Part shown: positions 48,695 through 60,480 of the stretch, piece after piece
Layout of the letters: each line of letters begins with the position of its first letter
Position numbering within the stretch: position 1 is the first letter of the stretch
NCBI GenBank assembly: GCA_039654915.1
Contig: CM077597.1
Coordinates: 28,246,001-28,310,000 of the forward strand
Reading direction: 5' to 3'
Source of the DNA: Aquilaria yunnanensis
Taxonomy: Eukaryota > Streptophyta > Magnoliopsida > Malvales > Thymelaeaceae
DNA length: 64,000 bases
The notes under the pieces: generated by a model
What the model was told of the DNA's origin: nothing
Seen by the model: the letters and a program-made list of their open reading frames with translations, nothing else
The model's database searches: none
Program-made: the position numbers and the translations under genes

Positions 48695-49590
48695 GTTTAG
48701 GTCAAAGATTTATTAAAAAGGCATTCGCATCATGGATTGCCTACATGGATGCAAGTTAAAACATTCTACAATTGGTCAAATTATGCCTCCAAGAAAATGA
48801 TTGATGCAGCAACTACTTTGGATAACAAGATGTTTGAAACAGCACAAGATTTGATTGAGGAAATGACTATAAATAATTATCAATGGCAATCATCATTTGG
48901 AATTAAATCAAGCAGAGCAAATACAATTCAGAATTCTGACACTTATTTGGCATTAGGCAATCAAGTTGATGCTTTGATAAGAGAGTTCAAAATTTTTTCT
49001 ACTAGCCAAAAACAAGCTATGGTGATTTAATATGAATTTTGTCGATAAAGGCATTTAACCAATGATTACCGGATGCAAAATTGGTTGAGTAAAATTGAGC
49101 AAGTGGATTTTCTTGGGATTGTACTAAGACCATAGAACAATATATATAGCAACAGTTACAATCCAGGATGGAGGAATCATCCAAATTTGTCGATGAGTAA
49201 TTAGAGGCAATAACAATCGCCCTATTTTCAGCATAGACTACCACAAGGATGATGGCCTATCATGAAACAGATTTAAAAATGCAAGCAACATTTTGATGCT
49301 CAGATTGATGCAACAGAGTTTGAAGAAAGGAATATAAGAGCAAGTATCCATAATTTTGAAACTCAACTTGGTCAACTTGCTAAGATGCTTTTAGAAAGGC
49401 CTTAATGAGCTTTATCAGCCAACACCAAACCAAATCTAAGAGGAACTTATAATCCAACTTTCATTAGAAGGTGAATGGTCATGCGGATGTCAAGGCCTTC
49501 GAAAGGAATGAAGAACCTCCTTGAGCTATCGAGGAAGACATCAGGCCGATGATGCTAAACCAATTGCTCCTTGGGAGGTAACCCAAGTGT
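48695..49590 (+). pseudogene. Athila-like gag, C-terminal half, degenerate
   Basis: RFIKKAFASWI-type traces, then a 97-residue open stretch (48737-49030) with WMQVKTFYNW, MIDAATTLDN, LIEEMTINNYQW and ANQVDALIREFK-like wording. These align with 17020-17270 in element 1 and with Athila gag in general. A post-gag QPTPNQI-RGTYNP-like segment follows, and the ggaggtaacccaa tail at about 49575. Stops are fewer than in element 1. The nucleocapsid Cys residues are mostly lost (YEFCR at about 49033). Confidence 0.78.
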
Positions 49591-50149
49591 TAAATTCTTC
49601 ATTTTTTTTCTTTTCCACATAGTCAAATTTTATATTTTTAGCTTTCTTGATTTTTATATGGGTGTTTTGGTTTTCCTGTAATTCCATGGTCTATGTTTCC
49701 ATGCAAGAAATTAGGTTATTTTGGGAAGAAACATTCTTTCAATGAGGCAAGGAAAAATTGAATTTAATTCTGGGCAAGTTTACAAATATTTGCTAAGTTT
49801 TAGACCCTAAACACACTCTTTGACACTCCCATGTTCTGGGTTGTATCTGTCAACACGATTTTAAGCATAACCATGTTTACACTGAGTAATCAATTTTTCA
49901 AGTGCTTTTTTAATTTAAGTTATAGTAGCTAAACATGGTTGGGTTTTTTATCATGTTCATAAGCATTTATCACAAACAAGTTTTTAGTCAAGCTCATATT
50001 TTTGCCCTTGTTTGTCTGATGTTCAAAATTCTAGAAACTAAACACGTGTGGAGACACGACCCTTGTGTGGTTATTGTATTAGAAGTTGGAATGTTAGGTT
50101 ACAATAGTTCATGAAATTGATGAATTTCTTGTAATGCATTGTTGATTTC

Positions 50150-50649
50150 TTGAATAGTAGGACTTGGATACTCTTGCCCAGTTAGGATTGGCTGATGATG
50201 TTTGAGCTCTAGTAGACTTTGATCAGTGATCATCCAAGTTTGACTATCAAGAGCCCATCTATAGTATGTTGACATTTTAGTTTCTAAGGACCATAGTGTT
50301 TGATAACAAGAACATTAGTTAGACCAGAGATGATGAAGTTATAAGGAAATGAGATCTATGTGATGAGCATCTGAGTTTGGGTGGTGCTGTGGCTTTTACA
50401 CCCTGGAGCATATTGATTTTGATGAGCATAGAGGATCACTATATGACTTTGATACCACCACCCCTACACTCTTAGGAGTTTTGGCGTGAGGTTGCTGATG
50501 ATAAGGTCGCTTACTAGCCTTAGGTGTCAAAGGAGTCCAAGTTATGATCATCGGTCATCCATTATGTACACTATTTAATTACCCATTCTATCACTAGGGG
50601 AAGGGACAACACCAACGTTGTGACCAGGAGAGATCTATTCTAGTTATAC
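50150..50649 (+). pseudogene. Athila-like third ORF, 5' part (element 2)
   Basis: Traces EPIYSMLTF (about 50255) and HYVHYLITHSITRGRDNTNV (about 50560), then RRDLF, match the Athila putative plant transposon protein. At least six stops interrupt it. The frame is cut at 50649 by the Tekay-like LTR and resumes in the same frame at 59530 (allowing for the target duplication). Confidence 0.7.
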
Positions 50650-53225
50650 AGTGATGACTCTCCTAATCAACAACTGGCTTTGACCTAGTAAGTGTGTTTT
50701 ATTTTAAGTTTTCTTACTTAAGTACCTCAAGTTCACATTTTATTAAGCAAGAAAAACAAGCTAAGTAAAGGGAAAATGAGTTCCTAAGTGTGATTTGGCA
50801 ATTAAGAGTCAAAAGGGTAAAATGGTAATTTTGACCCAAGTGAGCAGCATGGTTGTAATTTTGATGAAATTAGGGTCATGTAAGAAATTTGACTAATTAA
50901 GTTAAGACCACAAGTTAATATAGCTATTAGAACCATCATTTGAAGGAAAAGGGCAAAAATTGCACTAAGTGTTCAATTGAGGCATTTATGTCTTAAGTGG
51001 CCTAAGAGTCGCAGAGGCTAAGTGAAAAAGGCTTATGAACATTCTTTAGGACTAGGGAGGGATTATTTTTGGTGTGTGTTTAGTGGCCATTTTTGAAACA
51101 AAACAAAACTTGAGGCCCAAGAGGCAGGAAAACAAGCGTTAAGCCTTAGTAAAGTTGTTAGGATATTTTAGGCAAGTGTTGACTTCCATTTATCATTTCT
51201 TCCTTTCCCAATTTCGTGATTCCCACTCTCAACCAGAATTTCTACTCCAAACTACCCCAATTTGACAAATTTATAGCAAATTTGAAGGTCCCAAACTGAA
51301 TTCAAGAAGCCTCCACCTCATTCTTGGTGTATTTGTCCATTTTAGCTCTTTGTTGGTTGTTTAGTGCATAAAACTTAAGGTAAGCTTGTTGGTTTGTTTG
51401 AACTGGTTCTAAGTTGTTTGATTAGCTGGAAATGGTCTTTATATAAAGTTTAAGGTGCAATATCACGTTGGTTTTAGGTTTGGAACTCAAGAGAGATAAG
51501 TTAAGCTCAAGCGTGCTTGTGCTTTGCGTTTGCTTTGTGGCTGATTTTGAGATAAAGGTTCAAGTTAATTTAGCTCAAATAATGCATAGAAAGCTATTAT
51601 TACATGAGGGAATGAAGTAGAAACAAGGCCTATGTGAATTGGCTTTATGGATTGAAAGATTGAGCAACTTTTGTGCAAGATAGCATGCAACCATGCAATG
51701 CTGGAAGGCATTGGTGATTTGGTGACATGAAATGGCAACACATCACGAACTACTTTCTATGAAACTTGAGAATTGATGCCCTTGGAGACGGGTCACCAAA
51801 ACCTAAATCCCTTAAGCTTGGGGCATCTTAAGAATGTCTCAATCTCTTGGGTAATGTGCCTAGCTACTCTAAGATGTTCTATAGTTTCGGTTGGGTCTAA
51901 GACTTATTCCTAAGTTAAGAATTATGCATTATTTAAGTGGTAGCCAAGTGGTGAGGTTAAGGTAGGGCTAAGTAAAGTAGCTAAGGGGGTGAAAATGCTC
52001 AAGTTGCTAGGGGGCACTGCGGGGATTAAGGTGGATTTTGAAGTCTTTGTTGGCCTAAGTGAGAGGTCTTAGACCTTTGGGAAAATGAAGAAGAAGCATA
52101 AGAAGATCCCAACTAAATCATATGGTTTGATAAGTAAGCCATTGAAGAGCTCTAATATAGGCTCTAAGAGCTTGGCAAGTGGGACCTCATAAGATGGCTA
52201 CCCCATGCAATAAGATAAGGGTAAGATGGGTAAGATTTAAGAGAAGGTGATGACCTACTTTAAGGCCCATAAGTGGGACCTAAGGAGGTGAAGGACTTAT
52301 GATACAGGGCCCAATGTCTTAAGTACCTATGCCATTTGAGGTCACGGCAAGAATAAGACACCTAAGGTGTAAGAAGCCCCAAGGAATATGTATGTTGCAT
52401 ATCATACATTCATGCATTGCACATCTTTCATGTTATTTACATGTAATGATTGTTCATTGGTTGGTTGCTTGTTGTGTGCCATATTTGCATGCATGCTTGT
52501 TATCTTCTTCACACGTGCCCCAAGGGACCCTTACTGAGTACATTCATGTACTCACTCCCTTAAGTTTGTTGTGCAAGTTCTAACGTTGGGCCTAACAACT
52601 AAGTAGATAGTTGTAGGCTAAGTTTCCATTTTGCACGTACTTATTTACTAGAATCCTTGGGATTCTAAGATTACTTGGGAGTTAAGCTTTGTACTAACTA
52701 CGTCTTATGCCTTAATAGTTTAAAGGCTACATGGTGAACAAGGATAAGAAAGGGCTTGTACTTGGAGCTTGATAGCTTAAAGGTGGGTCTCAAGCGATGG
52801 ATCTTGGTTCAGAATTTTTCCTCGTATTTGTAAAGTACCTTGTGTATTAAGATGTTACCTCTATGAGGATTCATTGTGGTGTTAAACCTTTAAGTTACTT
52901 TTGAGTGCATGCTAGTGTTGTAGAGTGTGCATAAACTATTATTTAAAGTTGAAGTAACAAGTATTTTATTGTCTTGGCACATTTTAAGTATGTTTTAAAG
53001 GAATACTCTAGTGATGTTTTCTTAAATGGTTTACTTATTTGTTTGCATTGCCAGGACAAATGCATGCAAAACTTCTTGCAATATAGGCTAAGAAACTAGT
53101 TGCACATAAATTGGCTTAATTTACCATACGTGTTATAGTCAGCCAATAGTAGCTAAGTCGGATTACAGTCCCAAAGGGCGTACAAGTTAAGCAAGTTAAG
53201 GGCACTGGCACCCCGTTCTGTGACA
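50650..53225 (+). repeat. 5' LTR of the Tekay-like element
   Basis: Pairs along its length with 56964-59529. The first base of the terminal TG is mutated (agtgatgactctcc against tgtcatgactctcc). It ends CTGTGACA. Contains the palindrome gagtacattcatgtactc at 52536-52553. An open frame in it (52329-52583) is also seen in the right LTR and is not a gene. Confidence 0.9.
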
Positions 53226-53228
53226 ATT

Positions 53229-53240
53229 TGGAATCATAGT
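53229..53240 (+). other. Primer binding site (tRNA-iMet type)
   Basis: tggaatcatagt, 9 of 12 matches to TGGTATCAGAGC, three bases after the LTR end. Confidence 0.75.
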
Positions 53241-53363
53241 ATGTCAATGGTCCTAGTAGAGGCAATAAGTAAACTAAGATCTAAGTGTTAATTATGCTAA
53301 TAGTAGTTAGTACTCCTCATAAGTTGCTCTGGGTGTGGTCTTCTAGCTTTGGTTATAGGTATC

Positions 53364-54590
53364 ATGGTTAACACTTGATCAGGTGCTGCTGTTGAGGATC
53401 AGGTTCCTAGTGTGGGAACTAGTGACCCTAATGGGGCGGATACGAAATAAGGGGTGGCTTTGTTGCATAGGCTCAATGAATCTATGGATCGGATGCTACA
53501 AGCTGTGGCTATCCTACTTGAGTAGCGTGCTTAACCTCCAAATGGAGGGGAGGCCTTAGAGGTCCCTAATAGGGCAAGGGCCCAAATGCAGCAAGGCCCA
53601 ATGATGCACTAAGGTTAGGGGAGAAATCCTCCACCCCAAGGACAAGTGTAAGGTCAAGAGCAAGTGCATGAGCATGCTTAAGTGAGCAATGGGGAGGATA
53701 GTGAGGAAAGGGATAAGGAAGATATCCATCCTTATAGGAGATGGAGGAGACCCATTATTTTGAACCATATGGGGCTTGTCCTGATATGCTGAGGGATTAA
53801 CACTCCTAAGTTTAATGATTTGGGTGTTCCTGATGCAGCTGAAGGTCAGTTGTACCAAATTAATGAAATCTTTAGGAACATGAAGTTGGATGACAGGACA
53901 AAGATGGATTTAGTGCCTTTCTTCTTGGAAGGTAAGGCTTCCTTGTGGTGGAATGATGTCATGGAGGGGTTCAAGTCCTATAATGAAGGTAGACACAGGC
54001 AAATGCCCAAGGAACTTGATTGGATCAAATTTGAGAAGGAATTTTGGAACAAATATAGTAATGAGGCGGCCTAAGATGAGAAAAGGATAAAATTTGATGA
54101 GTTGGTTCAAGGAAGTTTGATGGTCCATGAGTATTAGAGAAAATTTAGTTCTCTTGTTTGGTATGCTCCTCATTTGGATGGGAAGGATGAACTGAAGGCA
54201 AAGACGTTAATTCATGGACTTAAGGTGGAGTTGAGGAGTTTCTTGACTATTGTTGGAGTTCGGACCTATCACAAGGCCGTTCAAAAGGCCGTGGCATTGG
54301 AAAGTGAGTTAATGAAGGTGAAAACCAAGGATAAGGTTATTGAGCCAAATGTCTGGGTACACTCAAGATTGCCAAGCAAGAGGCATAACTCGAGAGAAGA
54401 CCATGGCTCCTTTAACAAATACAAGAAGAGTAGGAAGGGCCATTGCCCAAAATGTTAGAAGTTTCATGGTAATAAACCATACACCCTCAGGACTGATCTC
54501 TATAATTACTATAGCAAGCCTAGACGTTGGGCTAGGGAGTGCCCAAGCCTTAGGCAAGAGTAAGGCCAAGGAAGGCCGGGAGCCTTAGAA
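53364..54590 (+). pseudogene. Tekay-like gag, in one frame with several stops
   Basis: ATG at 53364 (MVNT) opens a frame that, apart from stops, continues without frameshift to about 54560. It has a Pro/Gln-rich N-terminus, then the retrotransposon gag core (FFLEGKASLWWNDVMEGF at about 53914, then WIKFEKEFWNKY). A lysine-rich part and a zinc-knuckle-like end follow (CPKC, then YYSKPRRWARECP, about 54450-54545), where an expected Cys is Tyr. At least eight stops occur before the capsid core. Gag packages RNA; this copy is inactive. Confidence 0.85.
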
Positions 54591-54599
54591 GCTAGAAAT

Positions 54600-55075
54600 A
54601 TATCTACCAGAGCCTTTATGCAACCACGTGTTTTTGCCTTATTGGGCCAGACACCTAGAGAGCCAATAGCTGTGCAAGGTAACTTTAATGTTCAGGATAG
54701 TAGTATTAAGATTCTGTTTTGATACTGGTGCTACTATTTCTTTCATTTCTTTTAGGATGGTAGTTAAGTTAGGACTGTGAAGAACTTTAATGGACAAGAT
54801 GAGATTTATTAAGAATGCTGGGAGAAATATTATTTTCATCGATGACATGGTTAGGGGTTATAGGTTTTCGTGTGACCTTTGGGTTTTAACTTCGATCCCA
54901 TATGATGTTGTTCTTGGAATGGATTACTTAAGTAGGTATAAGGCTCAGATCAACTTTGCAGGTTGTAAGGTCACCCTTGAGGATGCCTCGGGGGTAAGTG
55001 TAACTCCCCCTGTGGTTTGGAAAGTAGTACCAAAAGCTTGCACCTCAAGTTGTTGGAGCCCATTCCCATTGTAAG
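54600..55075 (+). pseudogene. Tekay-like aspartic protease region
   Basis: FDTGATISFIS, with the catalytic Asp-Thr-Gly at about 54721-54729, and then YDVVLGMDYLSRY (about 54901), as in gypsy proteases. A stop separates the two. This frame is shifted relative to gag. The enzyme would cleave the gag-pol polyprotein. Confidence 0.8.
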
Positions 55076-55139
55076 TGAGAAAGTATAGTACTCATTGAAT
55101 GGGGTGGCAATTAAGGAGCAACTTAAGGAAATCCCAACA

Positions 55140-55860
55140 GCTAATCTATTTCTAGAAGTTTTACCTACAGACCTCCTAGGGTTACCTCCAAATAGGGAGA
55201 TTGAATTCTCCATACACTTATAGCTTGGGGCAAAACTAATTTCCATACCCCCATATCGGATGTCAGCGCCTGAAATGGTTGAGCTGAAAAAGTAGTTAGA
55301 AGAGCTACTTGAAAAGTGCTTTATAAGGCCAAGCGTTTCCCTGTGGGGTGCCCCAATGTTGTTTGTGAAGAAAAAAAAATGGAACCTTTTGTTTTTGTAT
55401 AGATTACAAGAAACTGAATGCAGTAACTATAAGGAACAAATATCCATTGCCCAGGATTGATGACTTACTTGATAGGTTAAGAGGGGCAAAGGTTTTATTC
55501 CAAAATAGACCTAAGGTTTGGATACTTCTATAAAAGAGTACAGGAAGAAGGTATCCTTAAAATTACATTTAGAACTAGGTATTGGCATTATGAGTACACA
55601 TTTATGCCTTTTAGAGTGACAAATGCTCTAGCAATGTTCATGGATTCCATGAATCAGCTTTTTAGGCCCTACTTAGATCAGTTTGTTGAAGTGTTCATTG
55701 ATGATATTTTGGTGTACCCTATCACTCCTCAAGAACATGAAGAACATCTAAAGATAGCTTTGCAAGTGCTAAAAGATAACCAGTATTATGTAAAATTATC
55801 TAAGCACTAATTCTGTGCAAGTGAAATTCCTTTCCTCGAGCATATCATAAATGCTTAAGG
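55140..55860 (+). pseudogene. Tekay-like reverse transcriptase
   Basis: In order: PPNREIEFSI (about 55186), MSAPEMVELKK (55260), [12 protein letters not shown] (55320) with an inserted A-run, [12 protein letters not shown] (55460), MPFRVTNALAMF (55604), and the catalytic motif FIDDILVY (55694-55717). The last open part spans 68 residues. Several frameshifts and stops occur, and the second Asp region near 55500 is out of frame. The catalytic Asp pair itself is intact. Confidence 0.88.
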
Positions 55861-56540
55861 ACTAAGTTCTGACCCAAAAAATGTAAAGGCAGTGGTAGAG
55901 TGGAAAATGCCCAACAAATGTTAGTTAAATTCGAAGGTTTTTAGGTTTGACAGGCTATTACCAAAGGTTCATTGAGAAATTTTATGTGCTAGCTTTCTCA
56001 ATAACTGCCTTGACAAAAAGGGCATAGAAGTTCATCTAAACTTATAAGTGTGAAGAAAGTTTACAAAAGCTTAGGAAAAGGTTAATTTCTGCTCCTACCT
56101 TGATCTTACCAGAACCACATAAGACTTTTTTGGTGTATACCGATTCATCTGGGACAGGATTAGGTTGTGTGTTATTGCAAGATAAGTAAGTGACTACATA
56201 TGGGTCTAGGTCGTTAAGGCCAAATGAACCCGGTGCATGATCTTGAGTTGGTAGTTGTTGTATTTGACTTAAAGCTCTGGAGACAACACTACCTTGTGGA
56301 AAGGTCCTTTAAAATATTTGCAGACCATAAGAGTTTGAACTATTTGTTTACTCGAAAGGACCTAAACATGAGGCAGAGAAGGTGGATCGAGTATGTCAAG
56401 GATCATGATTGCTCGATAGACTATTGTTTGGGTAAAATCAATGTGGCTGCCGATGCCTTAAGTCATAAGTACTCTAGGGTGATTCTTTCGAAGGATCAAG
56501 TGGCTACTACCTCAAAAAGTTCCCATGTGGAATAGTTCTC
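55861..56540 (+). pseudogene. Tekay-like RNase H domain
   Basis: VYTDSSGTG (about 56136), which carries the first Asp, then a 103-residue open part (56224-56535) with DLELVVVVFDLKLWRQHY (Glu), FADHKSLNYLF and AADALSHKYS. Order and spacing fit gypsy RNase H. Frameshifts separate it from RT. Confidence 0.85.
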
Positions 56541-56699
56541 GGTCTTATTTAAAACCTGGTGAGACTGGGAAATGACTTAAGTTGTAGTCCTCAAGATTCA
56601 GTCAGTGTGGCTAGGTAAGGTTAAGGAAGCTCAGGACAAGGACCTAAACTTGAAGAAATTTTTTGGGGAGGAAAGGCATGGTACTATACTAAAAGAATT

Positions 56700-56940
56700 C
56701 CGGTACAAGGATGGGTTACTTTACTCTGGTGACTAGCTCTATGTGCCAAGTGACCTAAGGCAACAAATGTTGCAAGAGGCATATATAAGTAAGCTTAATG
56801 TTCACCGTGGTGTGAATAAGATATATCATGACCTTAAGACTCATTTTTGGTGGCCAAAGTTTAAGACGGACATATATGAATATGTGTCTAAGTGCCTCAG
56901 TTGTGAAATGGTGAAGGCAGAGCACTAAAAGCCATCAGGA
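56700..56940 (+). pseudogene. Integrase zinc-finger fragment (core deleted)
   Basis: MPSDLRQQMLQEAYISKL, then NVHRGVNKIYHDLK, FWWPKF and CLSCEMVKAEH (56743-56928). This is the N-terminal HHCC finger of gypsy integrase. The first His of the usual EAH is Tyr; the HRG His and both Cys remain. The sequence stops at the KPSG that usually follows, then goes straight to the polypurine tract. The DDE core, C-terminal part and chromodomain are absent. Confidence 0.85.
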
Positions 56941-56954
56941 ATGTTGATAAGTTT

Positions 56955-56963
56955 GAGGGAGGA
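56955..56963 (+). other. Polypurine tract of the Tekay-like element
   Basis: gagggagga directly before the right LTR start TGTCATGAC. Confidence 0.75.
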
Positions 56964-59529
56964 TGTCATGACTCTCCTAGTCAATGACTAGCTTTGGCTT
57001 GGTAAGTGTGTTTTATTTTAGTGTTTTCACTTAAGTACCTCAATTTAGCATCTTATTAAGCAAGAAAGACAAGCTAAGTAAAGTAAAGATGAGTTCTTAT
57101 GTGTGATTTGGCACCTAAGAGTCAAAAGGGCAAAATGGTAATTTTGACCCAAGTGAGTGGCTTGGCTGTAATTTTGATAAAATTAAGGTCATGTGAGAAA
57201 TTTTGACTAATTAGGTTAAGATCATAAGTTAATATAGCTATTAGAACCATAATTTGAAGGAAAAGTACAAATATTGCACTAAGTGTTCAATTAAGCCATT
57301 TACATCTTAAGTGGCTTAAGTGCCTCAGAGGCTAAGCGTAGGAGGCTTATGATCAATCTTTAGCACCATGGAGACATGGTTTTGGGTGTGTTTGTAAGGG
57401 CCATTTTGAAACAAAAGAGGACTTGAGGCCTAAGAGGCAAGAAAACAATACTTATGGCTCAGTGGAGTGGTTAGGATATTTTGTGCAAGTGTTGACTTCC
57501 ATTTCCAATTTCTTCCTTTCCCAATTTTGTGGAGCCCTCTCTCCACTAGATTTTCTACTCCAAACCTCTACAACTTCATAAATTTCCAGCAAATTTGAAG
57601 GTCCCAAAGTGAATTCAAGAAGCCCCAACCTCATTCTTGGTGTATTTGCTCCATTTTAGCTCTTTGTTGCTTTTTTTAGGCATCAAACCTAAGGTAAGCT
57701 TCTTGGTTTATTTGAACTAGTTATAAGTTGTTTGAGTAGCTAGAAATGGTCTTGCTTTGAAGTTCTTGGTCCATGCCACATTTGTTTTAGGTTTCGAACT
57801 CAAAAGAGCTAAGTTGAGCTCAAGTGTGCTTGTGTTTTCTTCTTGCTTTATGGCTGAATTTCAGTAAGGGTTCAAGTTAATTTAGCTTCGGTAATGCATA
57901 AAAATGTTGTATTACATGTGGGAATAAAGTAGAAATAAGACCCAACGGAATTGGCTTTAGGGATTGAAAGATTCAGCAAGTTTCATCCAAGATAGCACGC
58001 AGCTACACAATGCTAGAATGAATTGGCATTTTGGCAACACAAAAATGGCAACACATCACCAGTGGCTTTCTAGAAAACTTGAGAATTGATGCCTTTGGTG
58101 ACGCGTCACCATGGCTTAAGTCCCTCAAGCTCAAGGCACCTTTAGAACATCTCAATCTCTAGGTTAACGTCCTTAGGCTACTCTAAGATTTTCCATAAAT
58201 TTGGTTGGGTCTAAGACTTATTCCTAAGTTAAGAATTATGCATTATTTAGGTGGTGTGGTTAAGGTAGGGCTAGCAGAGTGACTAAGTGGTTAAAAGTGC
58301 TCAACGTGCTAATGGGGCACTAATGAGGTTAGAGTGGGTTTTGGAGTCTTTATTGGCCCAAGTAAGTAAGTGGTCTTAGACCTTCGGGAAAATGAAGGGG
58401 GAACCTAAGAGGATCCCAACCAAACTATGTGGTTTGGTAAGTAAGCCATTAAGGAACTCTAGGCTAGGCTTTAAGAGCTTGGCAAGTTGGACGAGAACAA
58501 ATGCCTACCTTACACAATAAGTTAAGGGTAAAACGGGTAAGATTTGAAAGGAGGTGAGGACCTACTCTAGGGCCAATAAATGGGGCATAAAGGAACTAAA
58601 GGATTCGTGATACGATGGCCAATGTCTCAAATACCTCTGCTGTTTGAACTCACGACAAGAATAAGGCACCTAAAGTGTAAGAAGTCCCGAGGAATGTGCA
58701 TGTTGCATATCATACATTCATGCATTGCATATCTTTTATGTTATTTGTTTGTAATGATTTTTGGTTGGTTGGTTAGTTGTTGTATGCCATATTTGCATGC
58801 TTGCTTGCTATCTCATTCACAGGTACCCCAAGGGGCCTTTTTGAGTACATTCATGTACTCACTCCTTTAAGTTTGTTATGCGAATTCTAACATTGGGCCG
58901 AACAACTAAGTGGATAGTTGTAGGCTAAATTGCCCTTTGTTAGGTGCTTATTTTCTAGAATCCTTGAGATTCTAAGATTACTTAGGAGTTAACCTTTATA
59001 CTAACTAAGTGTCATGCCTGTACAGTTTATAGGCTAAGTGGTGCACAAGTATAAGAAAGGGCTTACACTTAAAGCTTGATAACAGAAATGTGGGGCTCAA
59101 GTGATTGATCTTGGTTAAGAATTTTGCCTTCTATATGTATAGTACCTTGTGTACTAAGATGTTGCCTCTATTAGGATTCATTGAGGTGTTAAACCATTGA
59201 GTTACTTTAGGTGCATGTTAGTGTTGTAGAGTGCACAAACTATTACTTGAAGTTGAAGTAACTAGTATTTTATTGTCTTGGCACATTTTAAGTATTTTTT
59301 AAATGAATTCTTGAGCTGTGTTTTCTTGAATGGTTTGCTTATTTGTTTGTATCGCCAGGGTAAATGCATGCATATCTTCTTGCAGGGTAGGCTAAGAAAC
59401 TTATTGCACATAAATTGGCTTAATTTACTATACAGGTAATAGTTAGCTAATAGTAACTAAGTGGGATCACAGTCCTAAAGGGCCTACAAGTTAAGCAGGT
59501 TTGGGGCACTTAGAGCCCCTTCCATGACA
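56964..59529 (+). repeat. 3' LTR of the Tekay-like element
   Basis: Starts TGTCATGACTCTCCTAG and ends CCATGACA. It pairs with 50650-53225 with scattered differences, so the insertion is not recent. The palindrome gagtacattcatgtactc recurs at 58843-58860. Confidence 0.9.
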
Positions 59530-60480
59530 TAACTACATTGTTAGCCATGCGCACTGTCACTTGGGTCATGTTTTCACTTGGTGGGTACATGATATCACCA
59601 ACAAGCAAAGGACGAGGGTCATTTGTGCTGGAACATTCATTATGAGGTTGGCGAAGAATCTTGGTCCACTCCCTCTAGTGAAAAAGCTTATTAAGGAACA
59701 GTGGCCTGGGCAGGTCAACTTGGACATGTTCAAGTCAACAAGGGTGTTGAATAAGATCACTTGACCTGATGCCTCGGCAAGGTTTATTCTGAGGGATCAT
59801 GAGGAGATGGAGGCCAAGGAACAGACGATCGTTGAGACTCAAGATTCTTCCATTTCTGCTAGTGCCAAAGCACCTCCTTTGCTAGTGATCTTTCAAAGCC
59901 AGGCACTTATCTTGGATAGACTTGACTTCATGACCATTTGCCTCCTTGGCATCAATACCCACCTTTCTGCTATTGAGGCAAGGTGTTTGTCTATAGAGGA
60001 AGTTGTGCACTTATGCTTCCTGCATTTCAGAGCCACTAGAACTTCTGGTTATGTTGCTCTTTCATATTCCTAGTTGGATTAGGAATCAACTAGCTATTTT
60101 CAAATGCCATCCAGCATGAAGGCCCAGGATTATGGGGACAAGACCCAACGAGCAACGAATGAGGAAAATGAGGCCACTACCATCATAGCATTGACTGTGG
60201 ATGCAATTCACCAGAAAGAGGATGTTGTGTCTAGGGAGTTGTTAAGGGAGGGATGGCCAAGAGCGCGAAGGTTGCTGACACAATTGTGAAGAATGCCAAG
60301 GAGACAATTGAGAAGGCTGTTATTGTTAAGGCAGTGGGAGAGCGTATTGTAGATCCTATGATTTTGGAGTTGAGTGTTGAGGTCAGGACTACTGAGGGCC
60401 CTGCTGAGCCTACACAGATGATGCCACTCTAGAGGCTACAACTGAGCCCCTAGTTTTAGGATCATCTCCACCTAAGGATG
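59530..60480 (+). pseudogene. Athila-like third ORF, 3' part (element 2)
   Basis: Resumes in frame with 50150-50649: CHLGHVFTWWVHDITN, then TRVICAGTFI, RLAKNLG, WPGQVNLDMF, RVLNKIT, then a Ser/Ala-rich tail with LVIFQSQALILDRLDFM. Three open stretches (59561-59764, 59807-60073 and 60104-60289) are separated by stops and frame changes. The cysteine and tryptophan pattern fits the C-terminal half of the Athila plant transposon protein, of unknown role. Confidence 0.72.

Larger units (their letters stand above)
50650..59529 (+). mobile_element. Tekay-like chromovirus (Ty3/gypsy) element with both LTRs, pol deleted at the 3' side
   Basis: LTRs 50650-53225 and 56964-59529 (2576 and 2566 bp), primer site 53229-53240, gag, protease, RT, RNase H, integrase zinc finger, and polypurine tract 56955-56963. 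The internal region is only 3.7 kb because the integrase core and C-terminus are missing. Target duplication is tatac on the left and taac on the right (one base lost). Long LTRs and an iMet primer site fit the Tekay (Del) lineage, but the diagnostic chromodomain is absent, so the lineage call is an inference. Related solo LTRs are at 27791, 19872 and 6135. Confidence 0.9.
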
